Below are positions 10,745 through 22,025 of a DNA stretch of 64,000 nucleotides, in pieces (positions within the stretch are counted from its first letter, which is position 1; every line of letters starts with the position of its first letter). Under the pieces are notes generated by a model. The model had not been told where the DNA came from, made no database searches, and was given only the letters and a program-made list of their open reading frames with translations. The position numbers were made by a program, and so were the translations under genes. This DNA comes from Owenia fusiformis. Lineage: Eukaryota > Annelida > Polychaeta > Sabellida > Oweniidae. The stretch is from assembly GCA_903813345.2 (NCBI GenBank), contig CAIIXF020000005.1:23875375-23939374 (forward strand), in the 5' to 3' direction.

Positions 10745-11529
10745 CATCTCTCTCTCTCTCTGTTGCATCGCAGATGCTCTGATATTTCGAGGTTGAAATG
10801 CCGAACAAAGGGCCCAAATATTCATAATATTGATTTAGGCGGTGACGTATTGAATAAGGACCAATCAGATAAACTGGACAGGAAATACTTGATGTGAGAC
10901 ATATACATTTTTTATTAGAACAATGTTTTCTGTCAAGTAATTAAAGTACCCATGATGATAAAAAATATCAATCGAACAATTCGAAAAAGTATTTTTTCAG
11001 AATGTTGAACCTATTTACTCAAAAGAGGATCTTCCGTTTTTCTGGTTTTTATTGAATGAACAGATTATTTAACAAGGGCTCTAAAACTTTAAAAGTAGAA
11101 TGCTATTGATTGTCTATTTTTGAAGATATAAATTACGATGGCCAAAATTATGCTGAAAACAATGGATAGCAAATTTTTCCCTATGGGAAAATAACATGGG
11201 GTATGTGGTTTTTAACTTTACAGCTTTAACAGTAGGGCCTAACGCATTTCATTACGCATCCCATTTTCAGAAATTGTTAATATATTGTAGAAGAAACTTT
11301 CGATATGTTTAAATTGAGAAAAACGAGATCCTCTTTTTAGAAAATTAGCCTAACATTTTTAAAAAGTGCCAAGGTGGGGTCCTAATCCATAATTTTTCAG
11401 AGAGTTTGATTGATATTTTACTATCATAGGGCCTTCACTTGAAATAAAACATATTGTTTTAATAAAAACAATTGTATTGATGGCCAGAAAGTACCCATGG
11501 TGAAATATGACCGTCTAAAATCACTTGCA
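10745..11529. other. Non-coding, no recognised feature
   Basis: A short CT microsatellite follows the MITE (about 10748-10760). The rest is AT-rich with no motif-bearing open frame on either strand. Confidence 0.5.
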
Positions 11530-11534
11530 ATACT

Positions 11535-11791
11535 CACTGTTCCACAACTAGTAACAAACAACTAGTAACAGTGTTACAACTGTAACAAAATGGATGAACT
11601 TCCTTGTTTTCTCGATTTAAACCGAGAGCATTTCTAAAAGCTAGATTATATTGTCTAATTTTGTTGCCAAATGATAATCTGCAACATGACTTACGTAAGT
11701 TTAAATTGAGAAAACAAAAAACTCATATCAAGGAAGTTCATCCATTTTGTTATATTGACGTTCCGTCAAATTAACTAGTTGTGGAACAGTG
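11535..11791. mobile_element. CACTG-TIR MITE with 5-bp TSD
   Basis: A 257-bp element with perfect target duplications ATACT at 11530-11534 and 11792-11796. The terminal inverted repeat is CACTGTTCCACAACTAGTTA-like, continuing to an AACAAAATGGATGAACTTCC arm that pairs with 11730-11752. A tip beginning CAC plus a 5-bp duplication recalls Transib, or the hAT subgroup with 5-bp duplications; which one cannot be decided here. There is no coding capacity. Confidence 0.75.
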
Positions 11792-11796
11792 ATACT

Positions 11797-13770
11797 GCAC
11801 ATTGACCTTTTAACTGGAGAGCATTACACATTCATCCTATTATCATTCTGAGGATGTATGGTTTCCATTTAAGTGAAAACAGGTCGAATTTGGGGAATTT
11901 AAAAGAACAAGGACTCAAGTTTAGAGACTTTTACAGAGATAAGACCAAAAATAAGACGCGCTTTCATATAACAGGCTAGTCTTCTTCATCCATGCGGCCA
12001 TGGGAGGGGGGGGGGCATAGGCATTCAATAGACTTCGAATTCTCATCGAAAAACAGCTATTTGTACACCATTCAAACAGAATTATTCATTTTAACCATTT
12101 TTACTCAATACGACAGCTCCTCAATTAGCTAGGGGTCAATTGAGAATGAATAAAAACTCCTTTTTTCAAGCGGACTGACTTCCCAGGCAAGATTCACGTT
12201 TTTAAGAGAATTCGTATACACTTGTAGAATAATGGTCTTGTGGGGTTCTCCGTAATGTTTCTTTTCTGGTTAATTATACAAATAAAATATGTAGCAAAAA
12301 ATTGTAATCAGGTACCTGGAATAATGAATTGATAGAATTGATAGAGTGACAGCTATCCTACACAGTGTATAAATGAGAGACTAGGGAAAGAGAGCTAATG
12401 ATAGCCATTGATTTTTTCTCACCAAAAATAGTTCTAGAACTTCTTACAGGGGGTTAAAAATGTTTTAAGGTTTCACAGATCCGCCGAAAAGATATTCATG
12501 ATCTCTTCCATCCAAAATCTTAAGGACAATTTTTGTAATGAATTTTCCATGTAATATTTGTCCCTATGTATCAATTTATAATATTTGAACCAAATACGTC
12601 CACTGGTGTTTGGGTTGTTCTATCGCCCTCGGTCAATAGAATAATTTACTCGGCCGATATCATATTTTCCCTTGGAATAAAATTCATATTCTATTAATCC
12701 CATTACATCCAGTGCGTTAAAAGACGGTTTTTAAGTAATATTGCCAAACTTTGGTTTATTAACCAGTTCTAATATTCTATCAAGGATGCTACATCTACAG
12801 GGTGTCAAATAAATAGGTTCCCCTTGATTTCAAGAGCATAGACGTTTGTGCATAAACGTGCACAACATTGAGCTAGTCATCGGAAACTTCTTGCCCCATG
12901 AAGCCAAGTTTTTAGGTGCTAAACAACAATTCAGATATCATACAGACAAATAAGTTATGCAACATTTTGTCCGATGCTAAAGTTGAGGGGGAAGAACATA
13001 TTTATTGGACACTGTACAACTTTTGTTCTTGTTGGTATAGGCCAGTGTCCATAATTGATAAAAATTGATAACGGAATGGATTTTAGGCATTTTTACGTTT
13101 TAAGGCTGCTTGTGTTTTGTTGCAGAACATATTTTAAAAAATTACTTGGATTCCAAGCAAGCGTTGGTATGACTGATTACTCATTTTGTTCAACATCGGT
13201 TCAATTATGCATATTTTTGAAGAAAGGATAACAATTTCTAGAGTTCACAATAATATAATCTTAAGTGAAATTCATCAATCATGTCATTTTCAAATACTAT
13301 TGGATTGTGGGTTTGGCATGTGATTTATTTCTCATTTAATCGATTTTAAATAAACACGCTAGATTTAAAATTACTCATTTTATTCATCTATGATTTAAGG
13401 AATACATCTATATAGTGTCCATTTTGATTTAATAATCAATATAGATTTTGCACATATTCATAAATTTTTGCATTTTTACATTCACATCGAAACATTAAGG
13501 AAGAACAGCACACAAGAAGGCTATAGCATAAGATTTATGAACAAAGTAATACACATATAGTTTAATACATTTTAATTCCAAAACAAGCATGAATATGATG
13601 TAACAAGTCCTATGTATCAAATCCTATCTATCAAATCACATGGATGATTTATGCCGTCTGCTACAGAGGTCAATGTGTAAGATATATTGACCGGATATAT
13701 TGATTTGATTTAGCATGTCGAATATTGATACAAATTAAATTTTATAGACTAGATAGTCTGCATGCACACG
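11797..13770. other. Non-coding interval with a decayed mariner-like end
   Basis: No gene was recognised. ACAGGGTGTCAAATAAATAG near 12800 looks like the tip of a mariner-type element, compare the tip at 51189. The partner end was not found. A G10 run lies near 12006-12014. TCGCCCTCGGTCAATA near 12612 resembles the sequence at 48046-48062 (complement). Confidence 0.4.
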
Positions 13771-13789
13771 ATCATCTTTTTGTCAATTG

Positions 13790-13876
13790 AAGCAGTGCAT
13801 GACAAGATAGTATATAATATAGATGCTGCAGACATGTAGCACAAATGCTCTCAAGTCCAATGTAAGAGGTGCGAGC
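13790..13876 (-). other. Candidate terminal exon of a spliced minus-strand transcript
   Basis: A strong acceptor, CCTTTTTATTTTCAG|GCTCG, is followed by sequence homologous to the 95-bp module repeated at 14757-14965 and 17779-17936. The shared core reads GTGCTAC, then CTGCAGCAT and ATATACTATCTTGT. Reading frame C-A-T-C-L-Q-H-L-Y parallels C-A-T-Y-L-Q-H in the other copies. It may be part of a multi-exon non-coding RNA or small-protein gene, or a decayed copy. The exon end is not defined. Confidence 0.3.
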
Positions 13877-13916
13877 CTGAAAATAAAAAGGAAAACAATT
13901 AGTAATGATTTAATTT

Positions 13917-14165
13917 TTGAATGCTCCATCTTTTATGACTACTAGTATCTACAATTGTTTTTGATCTTAGGAGATATTTTCAATTCGTTCTTCAATATGT
14001 AAAATGACTTTTGTATAAATGAACATTAAATGCCCCTTGGTGTTTTGGTACTGAATTGTGATGTTGGTTCTCGATTGAAGGGGTGAGGGAGAAGGGGATG
14101 TTAGACATTATTTCTTTTCACGATAGTTCATGGTTTTGCGATTTATAACATGTATAGGGCTAATT
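13917..14165. repeat. Dispersed repeat DR-1, copy 2
   Basis: Same orientation as the copy at 7841-8085, sharing GACTACTAGTATCTA, CCCCTTGGTGTTTTGG, TTGGTTCTCGATTG and TTCTTTTCACG. It sits just upstream of the duplicated 2-kb block. Confidence 0.7.
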
Positions 14166-14529
14166 TATCCAATAACACCAACATAACTAAAGAAGCAAGC
14201 CCAATGTCCTATTTAAAAACCCCTATTACTATTGAAAATGGATTCTAGCAATTCTCTTCCACGTGAATCTACTTGTTTATACTCGATCAACTTAAGTTCT
14301 TCTGGGAAAATGAGAATTTCAGCAAGGGCACCATTGACTTAACATGGGGATGATCCATTTTCAATAATTAGAATAGGGGTTCTTAAACAAGATATTAAAG
14401 CTCAAGTAAGACCTATTTGGAATTATTGGCGAGTACTATTAGGAGAGGTTTACACTTCCACTTCTATTTGCTACTGAATCCTAGTGCCCAATGTGCAGTA
14501 GGAATGATTATTCAGCCAAGCATGACAGA
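14166..14529. other. Non-coding, no recognised feature
   Basis: Contains an imperfect inverted pair: CAATGTCCTATTTAAAAACC (14200) against AACAAGATATT near 14385, with AAAATGGAT and ATCCATTTT cores at 14236 and 14352. This may be a decayed small MITE. Nothing else was seen. Confidence 0.35.
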
Positions 14530-14756
14530 TCACATGTAAAAAATGAAACCTGGCTTCATGGTACATTTGTAAATTAAGTGAAATCAAGGCAGTCATCATT
14601 TAGTGTATTTCTTAGAAAAAATGTTTACCAAACATACATGTGCCAACAATGGGATTAAAATCCCAACAATTGAAAAATGTGTCGTTGTGGAATAACTGTA
14701 CTGATCCAGAGAGCAAAATCATCAAATGATAGAACTGATTATGTGTTACAGTACCT

Positions 14757-14965
14757 TTAACAAGATGGTATGTAGATATATATGCTGCAGATAGGTAGCA
14801 CAAATTGTAGATTCTCTGTGGTTTTCCTTTAGTGGTTCTTTTTGTTCTCTCCAAGGCAAGAGGTATGTAGATACAAATGCTGCAGATAGGTAGCACAAAT
14901 TGTTGATTCTCTGTGGTTTTCCCTTTGTGGTTCTTTTTATTCTCTCCAAGGCAAGAAGACTGCAC
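14757..14965 (-). other. Candidate exon of two 95-bp modules
   Basis: The acceptor AATGTACTTTCAG|GTGCAG opens a stretch made of two tandem 95-bp modules, each beginning CTTGCCTTGGAGAGAA. If joined to the exon at 16359-16277, the frame L-L-A-L-E-R-I-K-R-T-T-K-G-K-P-Q-R stays open to a stop just past the module end. A second frame (stop at 14612) is open as well. Being open in two frames argues against strong protein constraint. The donor-like site at 14755 is weak, so this may be a last exon. Confidence 0.3.
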
Positions 14966-15188
14966 CTGAAAGTACATTAAAGGAAAGGATCAGCGATGGT
15001 TCAATTAAAAGGAAAGAAAACCCGAAACTAAGCCCACAATTTTAACATGAAAACCCAAAAGTAAAGACCCTTCAATCTACAACTGTAGCTAAAATGAACA
15101 CAAGACTTCAGACCTTCAAAATTTAGATCTGGAGTAGTACTTGAAGTCAACTTTAAAATTGAATCATTACTGAGTAAGTATTGGTCAG

Positions 15189-15251
15189 CGAAATACAATA
15201 CAATACAAAACAATACAAAACTATACAATACAATACAATACAATACAATAC
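15189..15251. repeat. AATAC pentanucleotide microsatellite (copy A)
   Basis: Repeats of ACAAT/AATAC with interruptions. The homologous tract in copy B is at 18154-18217. Confidence 0.9.
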
Positions 15252-15289
15252 TAAGCACTAGATCCATGATCTTGGTCATCTGGTTCGTT

Positions 15290-15560
15290 GCTTGTCTGGT
15301 TCGTTGCTTGTCTGGTTCGTTGCTTGTCTAGTTTGTTTGTTGTTTGGTTCGTTGGATGGAGTGATGGTTAGTTGGTTGATTAATTAGTTAGTTGGTTGGT
15401 TAGTTTTAACCTATTGGGTGGTCTGGTGGTTGTCTGGTTGGTTAGTTGGTTGGTTAGTAAGTAAGTTAGTTAATAGATTAAGCCTATTGGGTCATTGGTT
15501 GGTCGGTTGGATGTCCGGTAAGTTGGTTGGTTGGTTGGTTGGTTGGTTGTCTGGTTGTTT
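15290..15560. repeat. GGTT-rich minisatellite (copy A)
   Basis: Degenerate TGGTTGGT/TTAGTTGGT repeats, ending in a pure GGTT run and a C-run at 15569-15577. A shortened version lies at 18250-18470. A 70-codon open frame through it is a by-product of the repeat. Confidence 0.85.
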
Positions 15561-16276
15561 GACACCCTCCCCCCCCCAAGAAAACTGGAATAGTACTGGG
15601 AGCAGCCCCCTGCTAATGGGATGCAACTGATTGCAAGAGATAAAATCTGGTCAAAAGCGACATCTACGGTAAGTCCTTGAAACTCAACCTAGTCCCCTAA
15701 TGGAGACAAATGTGATTTCAACAGGACTGTCTTTCCGCAGGAAAACTGGAATAGTACTGGGAGTCCCCCCCCCCCCCGCTAATGGGATGCAACTGATTGC
15801 AAGATAAAAAAAACTGGTCAAAAGCGACATCTACGGTAAGTCCTGGAAACTTGAACTAGTCCCCTCGTGGAAAAAATGTGATTCCAACAGGACCGTCTTT
15901 TTGCAGGGACTTCACCATCTGTGCTACAAATAGATAAAACATGTTGTAGTAGTTGTTATTTTACATAAAACTTTACATAAAAACTTGAAATAAAACTTTA
16001 CATTATACTACTACACTACACTACTAAAAATTTACAGAATATTACAAAAGATAAAATTTATTTCTCCCAATTTGATATAAACCAGTAGACTTCCATATTT
16101 TTAATTTTGAAACATGAACTCTATCCCCCCGGAAACCCAACCACTCCCCTCCCACTTTACCTTAGAGTCCAAGTTTCTCCACCAAAAATATGGGTTGGCC
16201 AACAAAAGTCCACAAGTCAATATCAAACTGGGAGGCGCCCCCCATCCCTATGCAAAACCAGGAAGGAATACTTAAC

Positions 16277-16542
16277 TTAGGTAGCAGGAACGCAGCTGTT
16301 GTCTCGGTTGTGTCGTTGGTCATCGGGCTCCTCCGATCATCTCCAAGCTGAAAGGTAACCTGAAAACAGAGGAACTAAACTGATGTAATAATTGAATAGA
16401 AAAAAGTACTTACTTTGGTGCTTTGGTGACAGGAACACGAACACCTCTCGCCCATGATACTGTTTACGTGGACCGGATCTGATGGCTCAAAGTTGTCGAA
16501 AGACTGATCCAGCTGTCGCTAACTGCTTGGGCAGATGTAACT
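16277..16542 (-). other. Candidate two-exon segment of a minus-strand transcript (copy A)
   Basis: Exon 16542-16414 has a good acceptor (CTTCCTACAG|AGTTAC) and donor (ACCAAA|GTAAGT). Exon 16359-16277 has acceptor CTCTGTTTTCAG|GTTACC and donor CTACCTAA|GTTAAGT. Joined, they keep a frame open from M-G-E-R-C-S-C-S-C-H-Q-S-T-K into V-T-F-Q-L-G-D-D-R-R. All three frames of the first exon contain a stop before that Met, so it would be a 5' UTR/start exon or an RNA gene. No known family was recognised. Confidence 0.3.
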
Positions 16543-16874
16543 CTGTAGGAAGAATGGAATAGTTGAGCATATGTATATTCTTTAAGAACACAGACCACAT
16601 GTGAAAATAATGAAACATGGCTTCATGGTACATCTGTACATTAAGTGAAATCAAGGCAGTCATAATTTAGCGTATTTCTTAGAAAAAATGTTTGCCAAAC
16701 ATACATGTGCCAACAATGGGATTAGAATCCCAACAATTGAAAAATGTGACGTTGTGGAATAACCGTACTGAACCAGAGAGCAAAATCATCAAATGATAGA
16801 ACTGATTATGTGTTACAGTACCTTTAACAAGATGGTATGTAGATATAAATACTGAAGATAGGTAGCACAAATTG

Positions 16875-17298
16875 CCGAACTCCTATGCAGTGTCTCGGTA
16901 TAGACACTGCGGCGGGCAGATTATGGAATCCCCAAAATTTGGGGAAGATAGTCCCCCTTTTTGTCACAGATGTACTTGTTTTTCACACAACTTATAAAAT
17001 ATATGGTCTTTTATGTTCACCAATAATTATTTTGTCAAAATATTCCAAAATCAATGAAATATAAGAGCAAATCCCCGCGGAAGGAATTCTGAGTAAAAGT
17101 TGTGTTGATAAAAGTTTACCGCACGTGTTGTTTATTAGTTAATACGCGCAATTCAACCAATGAAATTGTCTAAATTTTACTATCACGCGACATGAGCATG
17201 GGACTAGAACCAATCACGTCAGTTGTTTATTACGATGTTACCATGCTTACGGTGAGATACCTGCCCGCCGCAGTGATATATCAGTGCACGGGAGTTCG
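16875..17298. mobile_element. MITE with 8-bp TSD (hAT-like)
   Basis: A 424-bp element flanked by ACAAATTG at 16867-16874 and 17299-17306, which occurs once at the homologous site in copy A. The inverted ends share CGAACTCC, a variable spacer, then CACTGCGGCGGGCAG. The 8-bp duplication fits hAT. There is no coding capacity. Confidence 0.8.
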
Positions 17299-17312
17299 AC
17301 AAATTGCAGATT

Positions 17313-17772
17313 GGCCCAAATGCCCTAATACGTCACTTCCGCTGAAAAAAGTAGTTTTCAAAAGTGAATGTAGTCCCAACACAATTGTGATCATGACGAG
17401 TCAGTAAGCTAGTATGTAGGCACAGTTGTCATCTTTTTGCAATGACAACATGCCATTTCTTCTGAAAATGCGTTTATTTGGGTTATCTGAAGGAAAATTT
17501 CGAATCAAGTGGCGTATTAATTTTGCCTTCATTTTTATGAATTTCAATTACTGTCGGCAGAGAGAGGGGGTAGTGTCACAATTGACCAATTATTTCAAAA
17601 AGTAGATGATTGGCCCCTATTGAGTTTAGTGTCAAAATGTAGCTTAGACATAGGTTTAGAGCCTCAGATAGGCCAGTGAGGCCACGTAAATCCATAACTC
17701 GAGATAAAAAGTCAGGCGTTTGCCCTTTTGCCCATTGACTAGTATGGTGACATGAATTAGGGCAGTTTGGCC
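17313..17772. mobile_element. GGCC-TIR MITE with 3-bp TSD, complete copy
   Basis: A 460-bp element flanked by ATT at 17310-17312 and 17773-17775. Ends are GGCCCAAATGCCCTAATACG, and the complement of the right end is GGCCAAACTGCCCTAATTC. It is nearly identical to 7253-7645 in inverted orientation. A 3-bp duplication with GG-starting ends is compatible with PIF/Harbinger, though ATT is not their usual TWA. Confidence 0.8.
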
Positions 17773-18153
17773 ATTCTCTGTGGTTTTCCTTTTGTATTTC
17801 TTTTTGTTCTCTCCAAGGCAAGAGGTATGTAGATACAAATGCTGCAGATAGGTAGCACAAATTGTAGATTCTCTGTGGTTTTCCCTTTGTTGTTCTTTTT
17901 GTTCTCTCCAAGGCAAGAGGACTGCACCTGAAAGTACATTTAAGGAAAAGATCAGCGATGGTTCAATTAAAAAGAAAGAAAACCCCGAAACTAAGCCCAC
18001 AATTTTAACATGAAAACCCAAAGGAAAAGACCCTTCAATCTACAACTGTAGCTAAAATGAACACAAGACTTCAGACCTTCAAAATTTAGATCTGGAGTAG
18101 TACTTGAAGTCAACCTTAAAATTGAATCATTACTGAGTGAGTACTGGTCAACG

Positions 18154-18470
18154 AAATACAATACAATACAAAACTATACAATACAATACAATACAATACA
18201 ATACAATACAATACAATACTAAGCACTAGATCCATGATCTTGGTCATCTTGTTCGTTGCTTGTCTGGTTTGTTGCTTGTTTGGTTTGTTGGTTGTTTGGT
18301 TCGTTGGATGGAGTGTTGGTTGATTAATTAGTTAGTTGGTTGGTTAGTTTTAAGCTATTGGGTGGTCTGGTGGTTGTCTGGTTGGTTAGTTGGTTGGTTA
18401 GTAAGTAAGTTAGTTAATAGATTAAGCCTATTGGGTCATTGGTTGGTCGATTGGATGTCCGGTAAGTTCT
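18154..18470. repeat. AATAC microsatellite and GGTT minisatellite (copy B)
   Basis: Counterpart of 15189-15560 in copy A, with a longer pure AATAC tract and a shorter GGTT tract. Confidence 0.85.
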
Positions 18471-19185
18471 TAAAACGTTCTTTTTTCAAGAAAAACTGGA
18501 ATAGTACTGAGAGCAGCCCCCTGCTAATGGGATGCAACTGATTGCAAGAGATAAAATCTGGTCAAAAGCGACATCTACTGTAAGTCCTTGAAACTCAACC
18601 TAGTCCCCTAATGGAGACAAATGTGATTTCAACAGGACTGTCTTTCCGCAGGAAAACTGGAATAGTACTGGGAGTCCCCCCCTGCTAATGGGATGCAACT
18701 GATTGCAAGAGATAAAAACTGGTCAAAAGCAACATCTACGGGAAGTCCTGGAAACTTGACCTAGTCCCCTCGTGGAAAAAATGTGATTCCAACAGGACCG
18801 TCTTTTCGCAGGGACTTCACCATCTGTGCTACAAATAGATAAAACATGTTGTAGTAGTTGTTATTTTACATAAAACTTTACATAAAAACTTTAAATAAAA
18901 CTTTACATTATACTTTACACTACACTACTAAAAATTTACAGAATATTACAAAAGATAAAATTTATTTCTCCCAATTTGATATAAACCAGTAGAATTCCAC
19001 ATTTTTGATTTTGAAACATGAACTCTATCCCCCCGGAAACCCAACCACCCCCCTCCCACTTTACCTAAGAGTCCAAGTTTCTCCACCAAAAATATGGGTT
19101 GGCCAACAAAAGTCCACAAGTAAATATCAAACTGGGAGGCGCCCCCCCCCCCATCCCTATGCAAAACCAGGAAGGAATACTTAAC

Positions 19186-19442
19186 TTAGGTAGCAGGAAC
19201 GCAGCTGTTGTCTCGGTTGTGTCGTTGGTCATCGGGCTCCTCCGATCATCTCCAAGCTGAAAGGGAACCTGAAAACAGAGGAACTAAACTGATGTAATAA
19301 TTGAATAGAAAAAAGTACTTACTTACCTCTCGCCCATGATACTGTTTACGTGGACCGGACCTGATGACTCAAAGTTGTCGAAAGACTGATCCAGCTGTCG
19401 CCCTTACTTGGTGTGTTCGCTGCATCTCTCTCGTAGTTGTAC
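19186..19442 (-). other. Candidate two-exon segment of a minus-strand transcript (copy B)
   Basis: Exon 19442-19327 has acceptor TTATCTTTCAG|GTACAA and donor GGCGAGAG|GTAAGT. Exon 19268-19186 has acceptor CTGTTTTCAG|GTTCCC. The first exon reads Y-N-Y-E-R-D-A-A-N-T-P-S-K-G-D-S-W-I-S then L-S-T-T-L-S-H-Q-V-R-S-T-stop. The S-W-I-S...R-S-T-stop end is shared with copy A, but the upstream half is not. The donor lies 31 nt earlier than in copy A because of a deletion. Confidence 0.3.
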
Positions 19443-19514
19443 CTGAAAGATAAAAGATAAGAAAATGAAAAATACAAGGATGCAACTTGGTACTGTATTT
19501 TCCTTTTTATTACA

Positions 19515-20850
19515 GCCATTATTGTTTCAGACATTTTTTTTTAAAATACAAAGATTGTTTCATTTAGAGCAATATATTGGATACATTTTCTGAAAGAATC
19601 TGTTCAGTGACCTTTCATGAGCACTTACTTTTGCATAATGATATTTTGATTTCTTATTTTTTAGGTTTTACTGACGCAATTTAAGATGCTATGGAAGTTA
19701 ACAGGAAATGACAAAACAGGAAGTGACAATTTTTGGGCATTTTTAGACATTTTTTGAACAAAGATAACAAAGTTCTGTTTTGACATCCAGTCAATTCAAC
19801 TAGAGTCCATTTCACTGCTTCATTTCGTCAGTAGAACGGCAAAAATAAGAAATTGGGAGACCATTGTGCAATAATATATGGAAAAGTATATTCATAATGT
19901 ACATGAATGACATTTGTTTATTTCAGATTTTTTAGTTTTTTGTGCAATAAGCCTGTGCCGTCTTGTAATTTGAAGAGTTTCAGCCATGTTAATCTTATTG
20001 AAAATAACATGGCAGAGAAACATCCAAATATAAGAGGCCACACACTTTATAAGCCAAACTAGAAGCAATCCAAGATATACAAATGTCATTCATGTACATT
20101 ATGAATATACTTTTCCATATTTTATTGCACAATGGTCTCCCAATTTCTTATTTTTGCCGTTCTACTGACGAAATGAAGCAGTGAAATGGACTCTAGTTCC
20201 AAATACCATTTACAGGTCCAGGATCACAATGTTTATGGTCAGAATGACCATAAACATATTGAAATAACCTTTTCAGCCCTCTGAAAATGTGACTGAAAAA
20301 TAGCTAAAAGAAGGAGATAGGAAAGGTCACTGAACAGAATCTTTCGAATTTTTCAGAAAATGTGCCCAATTTATTGCTCTAAAGGATACAATCTTTGAAA
20401 ATTTGATATCATTCATAGAAAAAGAAGAAATATGAAAAAACTGATTAGAAAAGAGATTTATTTTCCTTTTTATGACCGCCATTTTTGTTTAAGACAATTT
20501 TCTAAAATTTCAAAGATTGTATCAGTTAGAGCATTATATTGGGCAAATCAAAAGATTCTGTTCAGTGACCTTCCCTAGCTCCTACTTTAAGCTTTTTTTC
20601 AGTCACACTTTCAAAGGGCTAAAAAGGTTATTTCATTATGTTTAGGGTCATTCTGACCATGCACATTGGGATCCTGGTGATGTAAATGATATGTGGAAAT
20701 AGTTAAATTGACTGGAGGTCAAACCAGAACTCTGTTATCTTTGTTCAAAAAATGTCTAAAAATGCAAAAATATTTGTCACTTCCTGTTTTGTCATTTCCT
20801 GTTAACTTCCATCGCACCTTAACAGTGAAATTGACTCTAGGGGTAATTTC
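19515..20850. repeat. Nested palindrome (fold-back element)
   Basis: An inner inverted repeat pairs 19803-19925 with 20078-20200 almost perfectly, for example ATTGGGAGACCATTGTGCAATA and its complement. Outer arms pair 19515-19800 with 20470-20850, including ATGACAAAACAGGAAGTGACAA and its complement at 20775. A further copy of the CTGTTCAGTGACC segment lies inverted at 20310. Short open frames inside are by-products. Confidence 0.8.
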
Positions 20851-21082
20851 CTACCCCGAGACCTTAAAATATACAAAAGCTAGGTCTTGCACATATGTTT
20901 CTATTTTTCAGAAACGGTTGCAATATGGTCACCTCATTTCTTATCTTTTGAATTGTAAGTGCTAATAAATATATAAATTTGAATCGGACTGACGAATGAA
21001 AACACAAGTACAAGTTTGTGTATATTTTTTGTACGTATTCGAAATAACTTATATCAAAGGCTCTCTAATACCCATACAAATT

Positions 21083-21495
21083 AAGGTTATTCTTTCCAAA
21101 CAACATTTTTGCCCATGCTATTTTCTGGAAAATAAAGTATGAAGACATGTGTGTATTTCCTTGCTTTTCCATGAAAGTAGCATTAAATTTCTCTTAGTAA
21201 ACCTAGTGGTCAATGGAAATCCAGTGTTATTGAGAAACTTGGAGTAGAAATTTGGAAAATTGAAAGGGTGGCCATTCTGAATGATTTTTCTTAATATTTC
21301 GATTTCAGCATTTCATGGAGTTACCAATTACCTGCTACCAGGTTTATTAAAAAGACTACCAGGTTTACTAAAAAAGACATTGCAAGGATACTTTTCATAA
21401 AAAGGCAAGGAAATAAACACATGCCTTCATACTTTATTTTGTACCAGGAAATAACATGGACAGGTTCCAAAAGTTGTTTTGAAAGAATAACCTAA
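21083..21495. mobile_element. Fold-back MITE, ~110-bp arms
   Basis: Left arm GGTTATTCTTTCCAAACAAC, then AAAATAAAGTATGAAG, then TATTTCCTTGC. It pairs with the complement of 21378-21495. About 190 bp of unpaired sequence lies between. It is adjacent to the 19.5-20.85 kb palindrome. The target duplication is unclear. Confidence 0.65.
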
Positions 21496-22025
21496 CCATA
21501 GAAAATATCCGTACCGTTGTCGTTGTGCTGCATGACATCACCATTCGTACTTTTGTAGTTTGCGTTTTCTTCGTCTGGAACCACTGCGTGCTTTTAGACA
21601 CTTGTTATAGTTTATAACTTTTGTTTAGTCCCATACTGGTACTTTTCCCTTATACTTTGTTTTTCCACTTCTTACAATGTGGCTAAGGTTGTCCACTTTT
21701 TACGTATCGGCATTTTTCAACTTCGAAAATTCCTTTGTTCTTATTTGTATAATGAAGGCTCAAAGGGATCTAACCACGTGATCAGACGTAAGGTGGTCTG
21801 TTGAGATTGACCAATGAACACCGCCGAGAAATTGCTGTAATCGAATGCTTGTTAAGCGTCTGGTATCAGTTCAAAATATCTTACTTCCCAAATGCTTTCC
21901 TAATCGTGTTCGAATTTCACGACGCTAGACATTAAATGCATGTAGTGTGAATATTGCGTTCTATTTATACAACGTTTCAATCACATAAACATAAACATTA
22001 AAATAACATGAACATAAACTTTATT

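Larger units (their letters stand above)
14530..16519. repeat. 2-kb tandem duplication, copy A
   Basis: Matches 16597-19401 in direct orientation once the MITE insertions of copy B are removed. In order it holds a 3' segment with a CAACAATTG core, the 95-bp modules (14757-14965), an AATAC microsatellite, a GGTT-rich minisatellite, two ~155-bp units beginning GAAAACTGGAATAGTACTGG, and splice-like exons at its right end. The copies differ by scattered substitutions and small indels. Confidence 0.85.
16597..19401. repeat. 2-kb tandem duplication, copy B (with two MITEs)
   Basis: Direct duplicate of 14530-16519. It is interrupted at 16875-17775 by two MITEs that landed in the segment reading ACAAATTGTAGATTCTCTG in copy A. 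It lacks the tail of one exon and part of the GGTT array. Confidence 0.85.

Noticed and set aside
10628-10897. 89-codon open frame
   Set aside because: Lies in a palindromic MITE.
17576-18021. Overlapping minus-strand frames of 60-121 codons
   Set aside because: They cross the boundary between a MITE and the duplicated block, so the chimeric proteins are artefacts of insertion; only the splice-like exon is mentioned.
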